A stretch of DNA of 64,000 bases, taken from Synchiropus splendidus (Eukaryota > Chordata > Actinopteri > Syngnathiformes > Callionymidae). This document shows positions 13,440 to 28,183 of the stretch, in pieces. Position 1 is the first letter of the stretch; each line of letters begins with the position of its first letter. The notes below the pieces were generated by a model. That model saw nothing but the letters and a program-made list of their open reading frames with translations, had not been told where the DNA came from and ran no database searches. The translations under genes were made by a program, and so were the position numbers. The stretch spans positions 19,282,501 through 19,346,500 of the forward strand of contig NC_071349.1 of NCBI RefSeq assembly GCF_027744825.2, in the 5' to 3' direction.

Positions 13440-13770
13440 ATCCGGAAGCAGTAGATCAGAGGGACAGCGCATGTGCTCAGGTGTTCAGGAGACCAAGTCA
13501 GAGAGGCTGGATGGAGATGGTTTGGACATGTACAGAGGAGAGAGAGAGAGCCAGTACATTGGTAGATGAAGATGTTGAGATGTTGGAACTGCCAGGCAGA
13601 AGGTGGAGAGGAAGGCCACAGAGGAGATTGATGGAGGTGGTGAAGGAGGACATGAGGTTTGTAGGTTTGAGAGGAGAGGAAGCAGAGGACAGGGGGAGAT
13701 GGAGGAGGATGATCCGCTGTGGCCTCCACTGAAGGGAGAAGCCCAAAGAGACAGAAGAAGAAATAATTTA
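13440..13770 (+). pseudogene. Degraded LINE reverse-transcriptase C-terminal tail
   Basis: Translated in shifting frames, it shows the typical end of fish non-LTR retrotransposon ORF2: a WFGHV-like segment, then GRRWRGRPQRRLMEVVKEDM, then DRGRWRRMIRCG. The full reading is broken by frameshifts, so it is a dead 5'-truncated copy. An antisense relative lies at 43690-44010. Confidence 0.7.
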
Positions 13771-13919
13771 TCTAGGAGGCTTCGTCGTCTGTCTCTTTGC
13801 TCCGTTTAAGACCGCCTCACCTGACCACACCCCTTTGTTGTGGTCGTCCATAAAAAAAATAATAAAATTCATGTTTGTTTTTAACCACTGAGAGCATTTT
13901 TTTCCACTGCAATTCACCT

Positions 13920-14110
13920 CACACATGTTCTGTTTTTATGTTTTGTGGGGACATTTCCCCAGGAGCTAAACCAAACTTAAATTCAGTTAAAATGACAGAC
14001 TTATTTTGAAGTTTTACACCTGTGGCAACTGCCAAAAGGTTCCCAAAAGGAGGTGTTTCCAAGAATTGGTCCCCACAAGTTGCTATACAAGTTCACACAC
14101 ACATTTAAAT
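13920..14110 (+). repeat. gtggggac-type inverted fish repeat, copy 1
   Basis: One side has ttttgtggggacatttcccc and the other has ttggtccccacaagttgc followed by acacac, forming imperfect inverted ends. A second copy occurs at 20600-20830. Confidence 0.45.
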
Positions 14111-17100
14111 AGTACCATTTTCCAAGGATTTATTTTGTTTTTCATTTTTCACCTGCACTTTGAGACTAATCTGGATGGATGGACCAGTTACCTTTTCTTC
14201 AGCCACTCTTCATTATTTCAGTAGCAGGACAAAACGACAGAAACTCAAACACAACCGACTCTGGAGTCCTTTTATCTCCTGCCAGCCTTCAATGAAATAT
14301 GAGTTTGTGGGGTTATTAGGAAGAGGCCTCTCCGTCTTAAGCGGACGAGTTGGTGGTATTTTGACAGAAGCACTTGAGATTTTCCACTCAGGTAAAGACT
14401 CAGTAAACAGCCTCTGATCAAGGCGAGCGCAGCAGCGTGCTCTCGAGCGATGAAGGGGCAGAGGGAAGAGAGAAGGCTGGCGTCCTTTCATCTGCTGCAG
14501 CCCTCTTTTATCCCAGCTGCGACTACTGTTTCAAGCCTGCCTCCTCAGAGCACGATGTGTGATTGCTTCAGCCTGTATTCCACCTCATTCTCACTTCAAT
14601 TTGCCAACTTTGCGGTCACGTTGTTGTCCCCGGGTCCATGAGGTCGGACAGGCAGTTCATTTCAGAAGTGGTAATGAGGTTTTAGATTAATTGGTCTTCA
14701 GTCTGGCACCGGCGTAAACAAATAATACAATACAGTGCAATGCCTCCCAAAGAGAAATTGATGGATATTTAGGAGTTGTTTTAGTAGCAATGGCAAAATC
14801 AACAAGCAAACCTGATCATTATTTTCTGGAAATGTGACTCATTGTGGAGCATGGCGGTGAGATACTGAACTGCATGCAGCTCTTATCAGCGATTGTGAGA
14901 AAGAGAAGAGGAGCCGGCTCATTCAGGCCCAGAGTATATTGCTCAAGTAGACCATTTAGTGACATCAATTCTGTGTCAATATGCTCGAGTGCACTTGGTT
15001 TGCCAGGTTTGCCCGCACGCTGTGTGTGTTTGTGCTCTGTAACTGAAGTGTCCACGCTGAGAGTCTTGCAAAAATGACAGCTGGAATTCAATGATTCACG
15101 AGTCTGACTGAAAAGGACGTGAAGCGACTCACCAGGGGATGATCGAGGCACGGTGACCTCCGACACAGGAAGTGCTCTGCTGCTATAAAAGTGCAGAACC
15201 AACTTCCGGTTAGTTGTTGCCTCTGTGTTTGAATACATTTTCAGAACAAGGTTTGGAGTCGGTGAAGCTCACGCTCATACTGGTCGAAGTCTGGAGCGCC
15301 CTCTATTGATCTATCAGCGGAGCAGCATGTAAGCCTGTTGCAGTTCTCATGTTAAAACTGGAAAACTGACTTTATTGTCCGTTGAGCCTCAAAGAGGCCT
15401 CGAAGTGAATTAACTTGTCATCCTCAATTTGACATTTTCTTTGATATATGTATTGTGTTTTGAAGTATCAGCTGATGTGTTCATTATCACAACCACCTTT
15501 ACATTGTATTCTGCAATCCTTTTTTTAAAGCTTCAACATTTTTGAAATGTTATCCCAGAAGTGAACATAACTTAACCTACTTTTTTTTAAGGAAAAAAAA
15601 ATCCTACATGCATTTCATTAACTATCAATAACAGCAGTAGAAATCTTATCTTTGGGATTGTCAATAATACCAATGATAATAATATATCCAAATAATATAT
15701 TTTGCTCATTTTTTGTGCATATATTGACAGAAAGGATGCAGGTTTGCCAGGGTTGTCTCGAGTCTAAAGATAATGTTGTATAACTGTACTAAATAACACA
15801 CTAATTACTTTTCTTGATCTTCATTTATAATGGTACAATTTACGTGTCAATAGCTATAATGAAAGTACAGGAGGAAGAAGAAGACAAGTTTGTTTTCCTA
15901 CTAAAGCCCATTTGTGGCTCATCAAGACATGTTCCAAAGATGGCCCGACACGTTTAGAAGTCATTTCTGCCCAACTAATCTGTCTAATTAAGACATCATC
16001 CAGGCCACAGAGCACATGGATTTCCATCGAAAGATCCGCCAGCCGCTTCTCAGGCCCCATCAAAGCCAAACACCTCAGATCGTTCTCATCTATTTGAGGC
16101 TTTTAGCTGTCAATCACCCTCTAATCAGCCTGCAGATTCATATCAGAGTCTGACAGCGACAGCTGTTACATAACAGTCGATAATCCAAGCAAGTCAGAGA
16201 GCTGGGCTTGAACCCGCTCTCATAAACACACGCTGAGACAGACCCGAGACAGCGACAGCTGCGCCGAGCCAACAGAAACAGATATTCCAGGCCTGTGATG
16301 GATCCAGCACCAGAGTGCAAATGAACCACTTACAGTTTAAAGTGAGTCATTATAAAGCTAATCACGCTTCGCTTTCTCACCCCTGAAATGAAATGCCAGA
16401 CTCCTGACCGTGACAGCTTCCTGGCCCAGACTGAACACATGCTCGCCTCCGACGTGTCGACAGAAGAGCGGCGCTGCGAGTCAACCGATGGCTGTGCATA
16501 TGTGCTGTTGTGAACAAGGGCTCCGCTGCCTGTCACCCCAAGTGGCTGGGATATGAGCTCCCGAAAATGACTGCTCAACTGCTGCTGCCTCAAGTCGAAC
16601 AATGAAATCACTGCACAGTAGCTTTTCATGTCTGAGTAGAATGAAAGCAGCACAACATCACATGACCGAGGCACTGAAATACAATTCAAAGGTTTCGCTG
16701 AGTTTGTATGTAAACGCTCCAACAAAGCCGCAATACATATTCATTTGCAGGACAGTCACTTCATAGACTATTAGATTATTCACAATGGACACGAATAAAG
16801 CGAGACTATTTTGGATCATTTATGCGGTGCAGTTGTTTCCTACGATCCCTGAAGGCAGCGCGGATCTCCCGCCAACTTCGGCGCTAATGGCGGTCAACAG
16901 CTGGCAGCAGCGGCCTGTTTGTCTTTGTGCTTTAATAATCCGGTGTCGGTTTACCGGCTCTGGGGAGGTGAACTCCTCCTTTGTGACCCTTCACCAGCGA
17001 CTTAGTGGTCTTTGTCTGATTTATATTTTCATTATCCGCTAAAGTGAGCGGAGGGGCCCGAGCCCGACACCTGTCCATCACGCCTCTCACGTGGTACAAG

Positions 17101-20100
17101 CACCTCCTCCACCACGGCTTTGAATGAAACAGAGACGGCCACTGGTTCGTATTCACGCGGTGGTATTTATGTCTGTGGCGTATCCGCAGGGAAAAAAAGT
17201 GCACTGCATTGTGCTGAGTGCGTCTAGCGTCATCTGTTGGCCAAAGTGCGGTACTACATAAACAAATGGACAATGATTTAATCGGATGGAATGAAGCAAC
17301 AATTTAAATGTGAGCATCATTTATTTGTTTAGTTTTTCACCGGCTGGAACGGTGACGCGACACGGTGTCCACTTGTGAGATTACAATCTGGTTCAGGAGT
17401 ATTTTTTGAATTCCTAAAAATTATTACCATCTTCTATGAATATTTTGATTAATAATGACTTTAAACGGTAAAACGTGGAGATAAATGCAAAGACCGAAGT
17501 CAAAAGCATTTTTCTCAGACATAGAATCTCAATATTTCCCTATTTCGTTCAAACAATTGTCTGGTAGGTAATTATTTATTTATTTTAATTAATTAATTAA
17601 TTTATTTATCTATTTTTTGGAAGAACTATGAATCTATATTCTGATTCTGATTCTATAGTCACAAGTGTGTTTAAATTAAGTATAGATTACAATGGTCATC
17701 CGTCCTTTTGCCCACGCTCAGACAGCTTGGCTCCAGAAATCATCTCAGTAGCAGCTAATAGAGATGACGGAGATGAAGGAAAACAAAGAGAGGAAGAAAT
17801 GGAAATCCCTTCACCTCCTGCTGTCTGCGTGTCTGCACTGAATATTAAATGACGGCCAGATAATTTGTCCCCGTGTTTGTCCTTCTCTGATACTTCCTCT
17901 CTGGGCGTCACGTACCCCATGAAGAGGCTAATCTGCTCCCAGTGGGACTCCCCCCAAAGACGGGCTGAGAAAAACACTCACACATGCAGGCTTTTGTCCC
18001 ACCAGAGCAGGTTTTACGTCAAGAGGAGCAGCAGGCTTCCCACAATCCTTCAGAGAGGAGGCTGAGAGCTGCGTATTATGTTTGTCTTTTTTGGTTATTG
18101 TTGGGAAGATAATGATTCAAGGAAAAGTGATTTTTCTGGATACTTGAAGATCTGGTTTACAAACTGTTTCGGGAGTTATGTGCATTCATCAAAAGGTTTT
18201 TGGGATGAATAAACTAATATTTTTTTCAATGGTTGCCAGTATTCATGAAATATTTTTTACTCCTTTTGACATGCCACAATGACTTTTTTATTTATTGGTT
18301 GTTTTAGTGACTAGAGTAATAAAAGTAAGTAATAACTAACTAAACATAACAAAAATATATTTAAATGTTATTTTAATCAACTCACACATTGAGTTCATTG
18401 CAGTAAGTAAATGAAAAATGTGAATTTTATTTTTTTCAAGTAATTAAGAAGTTTTTAAGTATACAATCCTGTCAAATAGGCTTGTTTACAAAAAGCTGTT
18501 TCACCCAATTAACCCATATTTGATACATTATTTAGCTTGTAAAATTTTTTTTTTTTTAATAGGCCATTTTTAATCTCGAATAAAAATGGTTTTTTTTCTG
18601 ATCAAATCTTTCTCTTAATATATTTTTGGCCTCAAAAATAATAATAATTATTATTTACTTTTTGTAATTATCTTTTTTTTTAACAATTGTCCACATGATT
18701 TATGAAGGTAGTTTGTGAATTAAAAGAATCGATCCAGTTTTCCCTTTTATTGTTAGCATGATGGGAGAAAACGAAAGTCTACTTCTGTGGGTGCGAGCTT
18801 CAGGGTCAGGACTCTCCATGTTTACATGTATTTACATACGCTTCCATATCCATATTTACACGTTCCTCAACACAAGGGCATTTTAACAACCACATCAGCA
18901 GCCAGGGAATAAAACAGCGATGTGGAATAAAGAGGGCAGAGAGGGCGAGCCTCCCTGCGGTCCTGTCGGGATTGAACTAACACACCGGAACAAAAGAGAC
19001 AAGCTGATCTGAGAGCAGTGAGTTTAACGCAGTCCTTTCTCGAGTCTGCCTGACTGTTTGATGTCCCCAGGGGACGCAGAAATCATGTAAGCCCCCTGTA
19101 ATTTACTGTGTGCCGTTGCCTGGGCACAGATAATTCCCACAAGGACCTTCTCCCCGTGTTTTTATAAACTCAGGATTTGTAAAGCTGCTCTTGTTGACCC
19201 CCCGCGGGTCATGAGGGCACCAAGGCACCGCGACCCTCCAAGGACGAGGCCTGTGGTAGCACTCAGCAAACAAAGAGTGTGGATTCAGAGCGGGTTCCAT
19301 CGCTTCAATTATTCAGCAAGGAGACGAGACAAAAATGTAAAACAAAAGTTGCGTTCCATCTCTGCTACTATCAAGTACTGATGTCAGAGCAACAAAAACA
19401 AGATGCTAAAAATGCACTTTTGTAATTGTACTCAACACTACAGAAATGAAAGACAGAAAACATGATCACTGCATAAACCCTCAAAAGTCAGACCCAAATC
19501 AACCCACAAAAAGCAACAGTCCAAACACACATGACACTCTAAAGCAGATGAGCAGGCGTCCAAACGTTTCTGTTTACTAATGCTAATCCTGAAAACACAG
19601 CCAGAAAGGCCAAGACCGTACATGACAAAAGAGCTACATTGGTGTGTTCGACGTGTGTGTCAGGTGGGTCCGTGTAGAGGGCAGGGTGAAGGTCGCAAGG
19701 CGCCTCACACAGTAAACACACCCCATAATCCTGACCTTCGCCTCACGGATGCAGCCAACAGTTGACCGTGACAGCTAAGAGCCGCGGCGACTCCCTGGGC
19801 ACGTCTGGAGGTCAGGGAGTGTCCGACGCTGCTGCTGCTGCTGTGAGGACGGCACCGCGGTTATTCCATCAGTGCTCTATTTTCAAGATGATCATTTCAT
19901 TCGTTTCTACATAATGCGACAGCATGTTTCAGATATGTCCTGTTAATAATTGTTGTATTATATAAATATTTTTTGTAGTTTTCTCAGGATTATTTAGATT
20001 TTTGGCTTGTATTTTTTTTAACTTAAATTCATATTTCTTTAACTTTAGATATAGGAAACTCATCGACCTAAACCATGCAATTTTTTAAAAGAACATTTTT

Positions 20101-20584
20101 ATTTATTTCTATTACACTCAACATTATTCATAATAGTAACCAGCTTATAATGTCGTATTTGGTTTGTTTTCTAAAGTAATTATACTATTTAATAAAATAT
20201 ATGGCTCATAAATCACTTTCACAGATTTTTTAGTCACCTTTGAATTTAATTTTTTTAAGTATGCATCAAAGCCTTTTCATACATTTCTATTTCTGAATTC
20301 TAATAACATTTTTGGTTCATTTTTTGCCCCACGTATCTATTTTTAAAATGACATAAGTAACTCATAATGACTTGTTTTTCCAGTCGTGTGTTTGTAATAT
20401 TTTTTTATGGAGCATAAAAAAAACACCAAAATACTTTCAATACTTTCAATACTTCCCAATTTATTTCATCATGTGAACAATTTATGATCTTCAATTTCCC
20501 ATAAAGGTTTTAGATGAGTCTTCAACTCACAAATTATTTATGATTCATCTTATTTCCCAGTAAAAATGTGTTTACTTATTCGAC

Positions 20585-20830
20585 CACAACACACACACAC
20601 ACACGTCATGTTTTTTATGTTTTGTGGGGACATTTCATTGAGTCTCATGCTTTCCCCAACCTCTCACCGTAAACCTAAGGATCTAAAACAAATGGCTAAC
20701 CTGAAGCAGGACTTAAAACTAACTTAAACTGAATTTTAATAAAGTTTTATTCTTCAAATTAAGGTTAAAAGCAGTGGGGACCGGTAAGCTACACGATGAC
20801 ACACACTCATGTGCATCATGTATCAGAGAT
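20585..20830 (+). repeat. gtggggac-type inverted fish repeat, copy 2
   Basis: A short (CA)n tract is followed by ttttatgttttgtggggac. A ggggaccggtaagc segment and acacacactc lie near the far end. The left side matches 13932-13960 almost word for word. Confidence 0.45.
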
Positions 20831-21695
20831 GCTGTTTTCATGTTGATAGAAACAGAGCGCCCACTAAAGACTACTGTTGTATTATTCAAAGCTCCTGTGA
20901 GAACGGTGCAGCTTTATTGCCACTGATTCCTTGTTAATGGGGGCCTCTGACCACGCCGCACGAGACGCTGCTCAGCAGCTTGAAGGACAGTTTATGGCAA
21001 AAGTGCGATCAGGAGGAGGTAATGGTGGCGGCAGGATCCAGTCTGGGGGCTTAATGCTTCCCAAATGAAGCAGCAGAAAGGACGGCAGATGACTGAGAAG
21101 ACATCAAGCCCAATAATCCCCCGGTGAGATGGACTGGAATCTGAATGTGTCCAGTGTCAAAGCCAAAGGCGCATGTCTGCCTGCATTCATTGACAAGATC
21201 TGGCCGCTCATTTGTCAACAGGCCGCGAGCCGCGCCGCTAATCTCGCCGCCTCGTCTATTGATAATTGATCGGAGTTCAAACATGGTTTCCCTCGACCAC
21301 ACTTGCCTTTGAATGCCAAGCGAGTCATTCGGCCACGTCCCCTCTCAGACCTAATCCTGGGGAAGGATGAGCGATGTCCTCTGCGGGTGCCCACCCTCCA
21401 TTTTATCTCATATTGTTTGCTGATGAGGCCCGATGACTGGCGGGTCACTGACACGGATAATCCCTTATTGTGTCTTCACACAGGCTCCAGATTATGATTT
21501 TACAGGTCTATATTTTGCCAAATACAAGCACATCTGCAGACCAAAGTCATCGCATCGCTTCAGTGCTGCACATCTGCCGTTCTTGCACCTCCATCGACCC
21601 CGCATCCAGAAGTTTTTCTCCTTCATCTCTTCACTCACTGACCTCATTCTAAATATACCACTGCAAGACATTACTGTTTCTGTGATGAACCTGTA

Positions 21696-21728
21696 CCACA
21701 CACACACGCACACACGCGCACGCACACC
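21696..21728 (+). repeat. (CA)n microsatellite
   Basis: Interrupted CA/CG dinucleotide run. Confidence 0.8.
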
Positions 21729-22085
21729 CCAAGATGGAATGGCCTGGAATGGCACCGTTTTTCAAGCGTGGTGATGAACCAGCTCTCTAAGGTCTGAGGG
21801 AACCACATTCCCTCACATTTGAGGTCCAAACCACCTTTATCTACTCTAGCCATTTCCCCTTCACCACATTGTGAAGAGCATTTTCCCAGCCAGCGTTGAG
21901 TAACTCATGCACACCAAGCTAGGAGGGCATTTTTTTCTTGCCGAGTAGCGACTTCATCATCAGCAAGTGACGTTGTTTTTCCCATGCTGAATGTAATCCC
22001 AAGCCAGGAGGGCATTTTGGATCAAAGCTTCACCACGACATGCAACACCAGCTAATAAACATTCCTCCTCACCTTTGACTTTAGT

Positions 22086-22229
22086 TAGTGATGGGCTGAT
22101 GAGGCTTCATGAAACAGTGTCCTCATTCTCAGAGCTCAGTAGGTGGCGCTGACATTGACATTATTGTTTAAAGCTAAATATATTAGCGCAGGGACTTCCG
22201 TTTTATGAAGCTTCATCAAGCCATCACTA
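22086..22229. mobile_element. Foldback MITE family 1, copy A (intact ends)
   Basis: It begins tagtgatgggctgatgaggc and ends aagcttcatcaagccatcacta, which are inverted repeats of each other. Inside is the family word agctcagtaggtggcgct. I read it as a short non-autonomous hAT-like element; see copy K for the target duplication. Confidence 0.7.
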
Positions 22230-22409
22230 ATTTTTGGAGATGAACCTGTGTAAAAAATGTGCTGCTTCAGAACTGTTTTTAATCCACAAAACATAATGGC
22301 ATTTATCGTACTCAGTGTGTTGCCTCCATTGTGCACAATCGCGCATAATAATTCCAATTATGGTTCTATACTTCATCAACTTCATCAATAACTAAAGCCA
22401 ACTTTTCAG

Positions 22410-22585
22410 TCGTGATGGGTTTTTCACTGTCAGACCTCACTAGATGGCGCTGTCACCTCTAAAATGTTTGGATTTCAACTGCCATTTCAATGAAAACCTC
22501 TTATCATTTCATGAGCAGAGAGCGCCACCTACTGAGCTCTGAAAATGGGGCCAGTGTTTCATGAAGCCTCAACAGCCCACCACTA
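22410..22585. mobile_element. Foldback MITE family 1, copy B
   Basis: It has the internal words cactagatggcgctgtc and agcgccacctactgagctc. The right arm gtttcatgaagcctc is kept, while the left arm is degraded. Confidence 0.65.
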
Positions 22586-24000
22586 CTTGTAAGCTAACAC
22601 AAGGTGCGCCTGGTGATGCTGAACCACTGTTGGAAGAATCCATCCGTGTATTGTTTCTTTGCTGCATTGACGTTTGCATTCAAGCTACACTTTGTTCTCC
22701 GATCGTCAAACCCTATGTTCTGAAGGCGAGCGCAGTGGAAAGAGCGGCGTCGTTCATTACATGTGTATTTACGGCGTGCAGAGGTTAAAGCCAATGTTCT
22801 CTCCCACCTGGCTGCCACGGTGAAGAGGAGAGGCCAGGCGGTGATCAGCCCTGGCCCAGAGCAACACCATTGTATGAGCGCGTCGCGGCCGGGGACTGAC
22901 ATTTAACTTATTATTTCCCAAAGCAGATTAATGATAAATTGTCTATTATTTTTCCTCAAAGGTGAAAGATAAGCCCAAGTCAGCCACGTGCCCCGGAGCC
23001 ACCACTATGCAAAATGACAGCCAATTATCGGCGCCTAGTTTGGGATAATGACTTTACAATGAATCTTTTGATTGAAATGTAACTGGCTCGGCCTCGGGCA
23101 AAGAGCAGGGCGAAAGAGAGAATGGCAACGTTGAAGAAACAACAGCACGGTGGTGTTTGTCTCTTGGCCTTGGTCTCTCCACTCCTCCTTAGAAAGGCAG
23201 AGATATTGATGAAAAAATTATTAAGCTGCACAGCGCTCCCAGCTAACATAAATTAGCATATTCAGGGTAAATATTCAGACTATTTACGATAATAAGAGCG
23301 GATTATTCAATTCAATGAATGTTAAATAGATGAGGAAATGGTCTGTGTCTTATCTAGTCAAAGCTTCTATTTATTTTAATCGTGTCCCAATTGAACTCTT
23401 CATTTTATTTCCTCTGAGTTCTTGTTCCCATTTCGGGCGGCGATGGCACCCATAGGTCCTGGGAGATTTCCGCTGGTCACGTGGTTGAAGTGGCGCTCGT
23501 CTTATTCTCGGTGGGAATGGAGAAAGTCGACGTCACCCCGAGGCCAGCGGCACGATAAGCTGCTTTTCATTATGCACAGGCTCCGATGGGGAACAAGATA
23601 AGCGCGGCCTTGCGTGCATCAAGGCGAGAACATACAAGTCATCTAGATAAATAAAACTGCTTTCTTCTCTCCTCAATGCTGCTACATAAACAGAATAATA
23701 ACGTTTTTGGATTCTTATTGTTTCCATTTAAGCCTGAAAGCGGCAGCTCCGCTGCTCCTTGCCGACTCGCTCCTACGAATGAATAACTAATATGGGGCTT
23801 TTTTTCTTCTATGGCATGAAACTGACAAAGCAAGTGTCTATTTGTTGGCCTGGATCACCATTACCTGTGACTTAGCCTATGTAATACAGACACAGGAGAA
23901 TGTGAAGCCGCTGCAATGATGACCAGCTGCTCCATGTCCCGGGTCTCAGTTCACCAGGGAGAACCTCAGGATCGTGCCAGATGAAGAAAACGGATGGTAC

Positions 24001-24147
24001 GGATGAGTTGATGAGGCTTCATGAAACAGTGTCCTTACTTTCAAAGCCCACTAGATGAAACCTCACATAATTTTTAGACGGAGAGCGCCGCCTACTGAAG
24101 GCTAAAAATGAGGACAGTGTTTCATGAAGCCTCATAAGGCCATCGTG
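24001..24147. mobile_element. Foldback MITE family 1, copy C
   Basis: Inverted arms gatgaggcttcatgaaacag and gtgtttcatgaagcctcata flank agcgccgcctactga. Confidence 0.65.
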
Positions 24148-26123
24148 GCTAACAGAGGTCCCAGATGACAAAGAGACATTGAGCTGAAATAACATCAGAA
24201 TAAAGTGTCGCCAATGTTGCCGGTTATGATCAACATGATGAACTAATGGCTCTAGACGCTCAAGCCATACAATCAGTGAAAGTCCTTTATGACCACTAAG
24301 CTTGTCAAAGACACTACGGCCACAATGGTAATTTTGCTAAGTTTGCTCCCTGCACACACACACAGCAGGCGGCCATGGTCTTCAGGCTGGTCGGTTCCTG
24401 ACCGTTTTAAAACGACAAATGACGTGAATCTGGCTGGGGGCCAGTTGTTTTGTTAATGTGGCTGGTACAGAACCACAACATTCATACAAACAAGAAGGGT
24501 TTTGTGTTAATGTTTCAGTATTTGTAATTCAACTTGTCACCTTTATAGGTGTCCAGTAATGCTCATTAGATTATTATTATTTATTATTATTATTCGCGTT
24601 TTCCAATAAACATGTAATGAGGATACCATTGTGCACACTTTTGATTCTGGATGGTCCTGTATTGAAGTTGAATGAATTATGAATCTTACTCCCTGAACAC
24701 CATTCGTTCTATCATGTCAAACGCACAAAAACCGTCATTTGCTGCCATCTATCGGTCTTATTGAAAGGCTGCGGCGTAGCAACCGTCGACAATAGACAAT
24801 AATTAAAAAATAAAGATTTATATAAGCAAAAAAACTGCAGACAAACGGAAAATAATAACAGTAATAACATCCAGATCATAAAATCATGAGCCTTCTTGAC
24901 AAAACCGCGGTGGTATTGCAATAATAATTTGGACCACTAGAGGGCTGTCTTCTACCATTTGTGTCCAGTTAGTGTTACAAATTAATCTCAGCTTTCAGTT
25001 TTCATTACTTCTTTCTGTCTTTTGTTTTCTTATTCAGAATGTCCAAAACGTTTAGATTATTCTTTAAACGGCTGTCATTTCACCGTCACTGGTTGACACT
25101 TGGAACTTGTTAAAATATGCTGTCGACCAGTTGGATTGATCTTCACAGTGAGTGATTCTGGGGGGTGGGGGTGGGGGGTTAAGTGGCTAACTAGCAATAC
25201 TAATAATGTCTAAACACTCATGTCATGTTGTCATGTTCAGCGGAATAAACAATGAATAATCCAGTCGAAGGAACATTCGCATGAGCGCTCCAGCTCGTAT
25301 AAGTCTTCAATACGCCATGTATTTATAATGAAGCAGCGAGAGACGCGCCTGTGCGTCTGCCCGCCCCCCTCCCACACGCACGATAAAAATGTCTGACATT
25401 AATTATTTGCTCTTTCGCAGGCGGGAGTCTGCCCTTTCACCAGCGCGAGACATTTATCCTTTTGTGCGCTCTCTGCAAGTCAAAACCAAGACTGAAGCTT
25501 CCTTCCTGACGATCAAAACAAGCGTTCCAGAGAAGCGACTTGCAAGTCAAGTGGCTGCATCCACAGGTTGTCGTGGCAACCGTGGCTCCCGCTGGCTGTG
25601 GCGCGACCTGCTGTCTGTTTGATGGCGACTTAAAAGCAGCCTCAAAACAAAGACGCTGATGCTGCACTTGACATCACTCCAGATGCTGTGATGACAAGGC
25701 GTCTCTTCACCTTTCATCACGTAACAAAACCCCATCTCACTCTCCTTTGATTGGACCAAAGCTCTTCTGCCTGGAGAGGCTCGCAGCTCAAACTTGTCCT
25801 GGCCAGGCCTGCCTCTTTTAAAACCGCATCCCTGTGGTTGAAAATCTACTTCAGCTTTGTGTCCAGTTGGGGACATTTCCACGGGCACCATTACTGCAGT
25901 TCACTTTCTTTTTGTTTGTTTGTTTATGCCTCCCTCCCCCCTGCCTCTTCGGTCCGCTCCTTCTTCGCGACTCCCCCGAGGGCGATGGGAAGTCTCACAT
26001 GTGCCTGACTCACAAACCGCAGAGAATCGAGAGGTGAATGAGAATGATTCCTCAATGTGCACAAGATGATTTTTCCCAGTTATGGGATGAGCTTTGGGAG
26101 CTGCCTCTATGGAGCGTAGTGAA

Positions 26124-26280
26124 GCTCACATGAGGCTTCATGCAACAGCGTCCTCATTTTCAGAGCTCAGTAGAATTGAAATGGTTGTTTAGATCCAAAC
26201 ATTTCGGAGCAGAAACTGCCCTCTGGAGGGCTCTGAAAATAAGAACAATGTTTCATGAAGCCTCATCAGCACATCGCTGA
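26124..26280. mobile_element. Foldback MITE family 1, copy D
   Basis: The left arm is atgaggcttcatgcaacagc and the right arm is gtttcatgaagcctcatcag. The internal agagctcagtag word is kept, but the ggtggcgct core has decayed. Confidence 0.6.
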
Positions 26281-26289
26281 TGGACCATG

Positions 26290-26520
26290 ATGTTGATGAA
26301 ATAGTTATTTGTAGTGAGTGTGAAGGTGAGGCGGCGGAGAAGGTGGAGAGAATGAGGAATGAGACAGATTCCATATGTGAATGAGTGGGAGGCAGGAGGA
26401 AGGATGAGGCAGAGGAAGTGAAAAGTCATGGTGGTGTGTGGGATCAGTGTGAAGGATAGAGATCAAGTGAGGTGAAGGGAAGAGTGCAGGTCGGGTGGAT
26501 CAGGTACAGACAAGGTGGGG
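26290..26520 (+). repeat. LINE-like interspersed repeat fragment
   Basis: A G/A-rich stretch with ggcggcggagaaggtggaga and agagtgcaggtcgggtgga, the second shared with 12160. It is probably a non-LTR element fragment; no open frame is kept. Confidence 0.35.
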
Positions 26521-28183
26521 AGCAATTTTTGCCTGACCGTTTCAAAACAGGATCAATATTTAAAACCCCAAATCCAACCATATTTGTGGGCAGCTGATTC
26601 AAAACAATACTTGAAACAACGTTACTTGAAAGAAGGAAAGCAGAAAGACCCAGACTTCCTCGTGGCTAGACCTCGGCTGTCGGTCACATTACAAGGACGG
26701 CATGTGACCCACCATACAGAGTGAGGTACAGGGCCCTGCTCAGGTCCTCACCCAAGTTGGACATGCCAGGAACACGTCACCAGGAGCCATCCTGCCAAAT
26801 GCCTGAGCCATGGATCCCCTGAATACGGAGGAGCAGCGGACGCTTTCCGGAGCTGCCAGCTGACTCGGATGTTATCACTCCACTGAATGGCATTGTACAC
26901 ATCACCATTCATATGGGCCAGTCGGCTATGAGCTGGCAGGCTGTGGCCCCTCGTCCACAGCGCACCAGGCAGGCAATATTGGAAGCACATTTTTATTTTT
27001 CTTAAATCAAAGCTTTATTTAAATGACAAAACTTTTTAGCAGCACACATCAGTCTCTCGCTCTCGGTCCATAACTTTATTTAAACAGCCAAAATATTTTA
27101 CATATTTGCCACTGAGGTCATTTATTTTATTTATTTTTAACTTCAACACCTCCTTCCTTGGAACTCCTGTCAAAGTCACATGGCATTCGACAGCAGGAGC
27201 CTATGGGTCGTGATGGCCTCACCAGTGGTGTTTCGTCATCTCAATGTTTTAGTCTTAGCTGATAAAATATCATAAGACACTAGATTTTGTCGATTACAAT
27301 GAGTTTTGTTATAAAACATGTTTTGAATAGAGGTCTTCTGGAGCTATGATTAAGTGTCAGAACCTCTTTTGTTTGTTATTCCGCACACACTATGTGGATG
27401 TGTGCGCGCGCCACCGCAAGGCATGACGTCACACACACTGTCAGCGGGACAGAGAGTCAGGAGGTGGCCGCTTGTTTGCGTGTCCTCTCTGACGTCGTGG
27501 ATGACTGAACATCTTGGCACTATTGAAAATACATTTGGACAAAGACACGTAACGAGGCAGGAGATGGCGAACATTTCGGTGCGTGTCTGAGATGGACCGA
27601 AGACGGTCGCAGACCGGTGAGAAAAAGCACATAAAAGTTCGCATATATCCCGTCAAACTACAGCGAAATGTGCCGTGAACTAAAGGGTGAACAGCACTGT
27701 TGTCTTCTCAAAGCCGCGGGTGTAAACAAACACACACGCCGGCGGAGTATCGGCAAAACAGCGGGAGAGCGATCATACGAGCAGGTGCATAAAGGCTTCA
27801 TGACCGATACCAGTCGTACTTTGAGTGACTCAAGGTTCTTACCTGCGCGCACTTCACTACAGTCAACGTCTCTTCTGTTTGGTGCTGTTTGACTAGTTAG
27901 CCTCACGTTTCTTCCTTACCTTCCGTGCACAGCGTTCCCGGGCGAGCCTCAAACTGCGCACGTGACACTTTCCCTGTCGCTGATTGGTTCCCTTGCCTCA
28001 CTCGTCCCGCCTCTACGAACACAAGCACTTCTGATTTCATTTAGTCTCTGACGGACATTTTCCTCTTCGTTGATGAAAGTGGCCGTAAAATTCGCCTTCG
28101 TCCTCGTGAATGGATTTTTATTTACTTATCGTCTCGTCTGAGTCATTTAAAAAGTTGTTGAGGTCAACAAAAATGACCACCGG